Source: a bacterium Ga0077546
GTDB lineage: Bacteria > Cyanobacteriota > Vampirovibrionia > Obscuribacterales > Obscuribacteraceae
Direction of reading: 5' to 3'
DNA length: 15,885 bases
Assembly (NCBI GenBank): GCA_001464165.1
Contig: LNEX01000388.1
Coordinates: forward strand, 1-15,885
The position numbers and the translations under genes are program-made. Numbering within the stretch: position 1 is the first letter of the stretch; every line of letters begins with the position of its first letter. Of this stretch, positions 13,482 to 15,885 are shown piece by piece. The notes below the pieces were generated by a model. It searched no databases and had not been told where the DNA came from. It saw only the letters and a list, made by a program, of their open reading frames with translations.

Positions 13482-13738
13482 CTGCCGTTCATCTTAACGC
13501 CGCGACCCGCGGCATAGGTGGTGCTGCCACCAATAATTTTTTGCTTGCCGGCAAGTGGTTTCACTTCCATTGTACTGACCACGGCAGTGGAGTGAACGCC
13601 TTCGTAGGTGCCCCAGCAATTAGTGTTGACGCGCTTTGGTTTGGGTTTGATGTACGAAAGTAGGCGGTCTGACTCGGCAATGAAGAATAAGAGGATGAGA
13701 GCTACCAGCCCGCTGGTCAGATAAAATAATCCGTCCAT
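13478..13738 (-). CDS. Hypothetical 86-residue single-pass membrane protein
   Basis: The ATG at 13738 follows GAGGG by about 10 bases. A membrane helix occupies residues about 4-21 (LFYLTSGLVALILLFFIA), then a basic stretch (YIKPKPKRV) puts the C-terminal 50 residues probably in the cytoplasm. That region is Gly/Ser/Thr/Val-rich (CWGTYEGVHS, GGSTTYAAGRG) and matches nothing I know. Its TGA overlaps the TTG of the phosphatase gene by four bases, so the two are likely translated together. The function is unknown; the leader upstream can form competing hairpins. Confidence 0.62.
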   Translation of the reverse strand: MDGLFYLTSGLVALILLFFIAESDRLLSYIKPKPKRVNTNCWGTYEGVHSTAVVSTMEVKPLAGKQKIIGGSTTYAAGRGVKMNGS

Positions 13739-13760
13739 ATTTAGTCTTTCCCTCTTCTAT

Positions 13761-13819
13761 CTGGCCTCAATAGCCAGTTGACTGACAACTAGGGCTTGAG
13801 ATTAACTCAGCGGTCAGTC
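13761..13819 (-). promoter_or_regulatory. Possible structured leader of the 86-residue gene
   Basis: Overlapping inverted repeats lie just upstream of the gene: GACTGAC (13780-13786) with GTCAGTC (13813-13819), containing TGAG/CTCA (13797-13800, 13806-13809); AGTTG/CAACT around 13776-13790; and CTGGC (13761-13765) with GCCAG (13773-13777). They cannot all form at once, as in cis-acting leaders. No known riboswitch motif is recognised. Confidence 0.3.
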
Positions 13820-13857
13820 CTTGTAAATGGGAAAAATACTCATACTTGATAAAGAAA

Positions 13858-13878
13858 AGAGGGGCATAAGGCCCCTCT
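13858..13878 (-). terminator. Rho-independent terminator of the 55-residue gene
   Basis: On the minus strand AGAGGGGC and GCCCCTCT form an 8-bp stem with a 5-base loop, followed by TTTCTTTATC. It lies 30 bases after the stop of the small gene at 13909 and separates it from the 86-residue gene. Confidence 0.75.
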
Positions 13879-13908
13879 AAATCAGTTGGGTTGGTGAATG
13901 GTTAGTGC

Positions 13909-14076
13909 TTAGTGTTTGACTATGTTGGCCAAATCGCGGTACAGATCGGCAATTAGCATTGTAATCGCTGCTGTATTAGGGTTTTCTTCAGAAAACTTGG
14001 TGAATTCCAAGATTTTGTGTTCGAAAATACCTAGTAATCTCGTGTCAAGGGCTTGGGCGTGTTCGTTGCGGTTCAT
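13909..14076 (-). CDS. Hypothetical 55-residue helical protein
   Basis: A short gene, ATG at 14076 to TAA at 13911-13909. A purine-rich ribosome site (GAAAGAG) lies about 7 bases upstream and an intrinsic terminator 30 bases downstream, which together argue that it is real. The product is soluble, amphipathic and probably all-helical: NEHAQALDTRLLGIFEHKILEF, then a turn at EENPNTAA, then MLIADLYRDLANIVKH. It has no signal, membrane helix or cysteine. I do not recognise a family; small helical proteins of this kind are often regulators or partners of larger complexes, which here is only a guess. Confidence 0.62.
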   Translation of the reverse strand: MNRNEHAQALDTRLLGIFEHKILEFTKFSEENPNTAAITMLIADLYRDLANIVKH

Positions 14077-14304
14077 CGATAGCTCTTTCTAGGCTAAAAG
14101 ACTGTGAAAATTAGACTGTATTAAATATTACTCAAAAGCCGGAAAACCTCAATAGCTCAGAGACCAAAATCTACTGAAAACTCAAAGTTTTATCTATCAT
14201 TCCTAATGTATATACGCTGTAGGAGAATTATAACTGCCTAATCCTTCTCGCGCTGGGCTAAGATAAGAAAGGATGCGTTTCTTGTTTAACTTTTTCCCGT
14301 TCAA

Positions 14305-15885
14305 ATGGATAGTATGTCGCAGGCACCATATTCGATTCATCCGACCGTTAGGCAATTGCTGACTTCTGACTCATTGGCAGAGGCTCAAGTAGTTGTTGGC
14401 AACGATTTGCTCGATCGTCAAGTGTCGCAAGTAATTTCTAGCATCGGAACTCAGCCGCGAGCTGGTAGTTTGGTGGTAACTTGGTCCGATGCCCTGAGCA
14501 AAGCAGAGCTTTCGGCCCTGCCCCTACTGTCAGCCCTGGTGATTGTCAAGACGAGTGCCGACTATGCCACCGGTTCTAGTGTCTTAGTTTCTAACACTCC
14601 AAATACTACTAATACTGCTGCAACTGCCGTTCCTTCTCTTGTTGATGCTGGGGTGCAACGTCTAATCAAGCGCTGCCAGGAGGCTGAAGTTGCATTGATC
14701 GTGGTACCTAGTTACGGCGACCCAGCACAGGTAGTTGAAGATTTTCGTTTTGTCTTCTTGCGCGAGCTTAAGCACTCTTCTGCTCGTCTTTATTCAGTCA
14801 TGCTCAGTATTGTCCTTGAAGACGGTCTAGATGGTTTGGTTGAGACTGTTTCTGGTTGGTTAAATAGGCCACTGGTGGTTGAGACTTCTGAGTTCAAGGT
14901 TCTAGCTGCGCGAAATATGGGAGCCACTCCGATGGCTCAGCAACGAAATCTGCGCGAAGAAGGTGCTAATGCTCTTCGCACTTATCAAAAGAGCCGGGAG
15001 GCACTGACACCTGGTACTGCGCCCCATCGTGATATTGGTTCTGACGTGAATATGACCCCGTTCAAATTGGGACGGAGATTGGTCTTTCCTGTGCCACTGA
15101 GTGATGTATTGGTTGGCTATGTCTCAGTAATGATTCGCCCTCAAGACGATGAAAACGCGCTATGTGAGTATATGCACCCTCTGACTTTGGCGTGCAAGGT
15201 CGACTTCTCTCACCGTTTAAAAGATTCGCCGACTTTTTCTGTGACGCAAAAGACGTTGTTGAAAGACTTATTGTCGGGGCGCACCCTTTCAGCTGCCGAC
15301 CAAGAGCGACTTGATAGACATTTTGGTTTTGATCTTTGTGATGGCTTTCTCGTTTTTGCAGTAGATGCTCGATTTGCTGAAGATGGTAAAGCTACGGTGT
15401 CACCTTCTGCTGCTGTGGCCTATCCCGACGACACTTATATTTCTTGTGAAGCAGAGGGCATGCGTGCCTTTGTTATTCCTTACAATGAAAAATCATCTGA
15501 GCCTTGGCTTACTCACGCTGAGACTCTTTCCGCTCGCATCAAAGAACTCAATCCTGGTGTAAAAGTGAGGCTTGGGGCTGGGCGTTTGATTACCACTGCT
15601 CTTGATTTGCCTGATGCTTATGGTGAGGCCCGGCAGGCTCTTGTTGTTGGCTCGATGATCGATGCTGAGGGCGAGTTTCTATTGGGCTACGCTGAGCTTG
15701 GTATCAAAAGACTGCTCTATTTGATCATTGATCATCCAGAATCTGATCGATTTTTAGAAGAAAATTTGAGCTTGCTTGAGGCTTATGACGAAGAGTGGGA
15801 GTCAGAGTTGGTAGAAACTCTGCGAGTTTATGTCGAGCATGGTGCCAATTTAAATTCTACGGCCCGCTCGCTGTTCATTCACCGT
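14305..15885 (+). CDS. PucR-family transcriptional regulator, 3' end cut by window
   Basis: An open frame runs from the ATG at 14305 to the window edge (527 codons). A second ATG at 14314 is possible; an upstream TAA at 14287 excludes longer forms, and neither ATG has a clear ribosome site. The N-terminus (VRQLLTSDSLAEAQVVVGNDLLDRQVSQV, then AGSLVVTW) matches the PucR ligand-sensing domain. The middle (about 190-300) resembles a GAF-like region (RPLVVETSEFKVLAA ... GRRLVFPVPLSDVLVGYVSVMI). A CdaR/GGDEF-like domain follows (LGAGRLITTALDLPDAYGEARQAL). The last visible residues, ETLRVYVEHGANLNSTARSLFIHR, begin the C-terminal helix-turn-helix. Related regulators control purine, sugar-acid or amino-acid catabolism. 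The 228 bases upstream show no convincing promoter. Target genes must lie outside, to the right. Confidence 0.85.
   Translation, partial: MDSMSQAPYSIHPTVRQLLTSDSLAEAQVVVGNDLLDRQVSQVISSIGTQPRAGSLVVTWSDALSKAELSALPLLSALVIVKTSADYATGSSVLVSNTPNTTNTAATAVPSLVDAGVQRLIKRCQEAEVALIVVPSYGDPAQVVEDFRFVFLRELKHSSARLYSVMLSIVLEDGLDGLVETVSGWLNRPLVVETSEFKVLAARNMGATPMAQQRNLREEGANALRTYQKSREALTPGTAPHRDIGSDVNMTPFKLGRRLVFPVPLSDVLVGYVSVMIRPQDDENALCEYMHPLTLACKVDFSHRLKDSPTFSVTQKTLLKDLLSGRTLSAADQERLDRHFGFDLCDGFLVFAVDARFAEDGKATVSPSAAVAYPDDTYISCEAEGMRAFVIPYNEKSSEPWLTHAETLSARIKELNPGVKVRLGAGRLITTALDLPDAYGEARQALVVGSMIDAEGEFLLGYAELGIKRLLYLIIDHPESDRFLEENLSLLEAYDEEWESELVETLRVYVEHGANLNSTARSLFIHR

Overview
The window reads as bacterial chromosome of moderate GC with dense, short-spaced genes and frequent TTG starts. 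It holds no phage, transposon or CRISPR element. The best lineage guess, an inference only, is a non-photosynthetic relative of Cyanobacteria (Melainabacteria/Vampirovibrionia, perhaps Obscuribacterales). Three things point there: the coaX product has the cyanobacterial-style GLY-x-T-x-G-x-DR segment, a matrixin-type secreted protease is present, and an AMIN-like/Amidase_3 cell-wall amidase sits beside a DUF547 protein. The Gram-negative envelope is supported by a TolC-like outer-membrane factor.

Layout, left to right. (1) 2-1793, plus strand: the 3' part of a BioY-like biotin transporter gene, overlapping by 8 bases a membrane-anchored metallophosphoesterase. (2) 3585-1797, minus strand: a secreted matrixin-family metalloprotease followed by a single-pass membrane protein with a disordered N-terminus. 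(3) 3586-3887: a regulatory stretch with a three-copy 10-bp tandem repeat, a possible leader or small RNA ending in a strong UUCG-loop terminator, and a perfect TATAAT ahead of glmU. (4) 3888-5263: glmU, split by a one-base frameshift. (5) 5583-5275, minus: a small Sm-like-fold candidate, then an intergenic region rich in an ATCTTAG motif, then a 60-residue ORF. (6) 9589-6028, minus: an apparent operon of a DUF547 protein, an N-acetylmuramoyl-L-alanine amidase and coaX (type III pantothenate kinase, frameshifted and apparently shortened). (7) 9787-9712, minus: tRNA-Ala(GGC) with its own promoter and terminator. (8) 9861-10024: a near-perfect 34-bp palindrome and an array of degenerate 14-15 bp repeats, upstream of an isochorismatase-family hydrolase. 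(9) 10652-12712, plus: an outer-membrane efflux protein gene interrupted by one in-frame TGA where the family has Trp. (10) 14076-12729, minus: a 55-residue protein, an 86-residue membrane protein and a secreted HAD-type acid phosphatase. (11) 14305 to the right edge: a PucR-family transcriptional regulator, cut by the window.

The common theme is envelope biology: UDP-GlcNAc synthesis, peptidoglycan cleavage, a secreted protease and phosphatase, and an efflux channel. Cofactor genes (biotin uptake, CoA synthesis) are mixed in. No defence or otherwise exotic system is evident. The most notable observation is that three conserved genes (glmU, coaX, the outer-membrane factor) are each disrupted within about 8 kb while their neighbours are intact, so either sequence errors or real gene decay needs to be settled. 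The intergenic repeat families are the best candidates for undescribed regulation.
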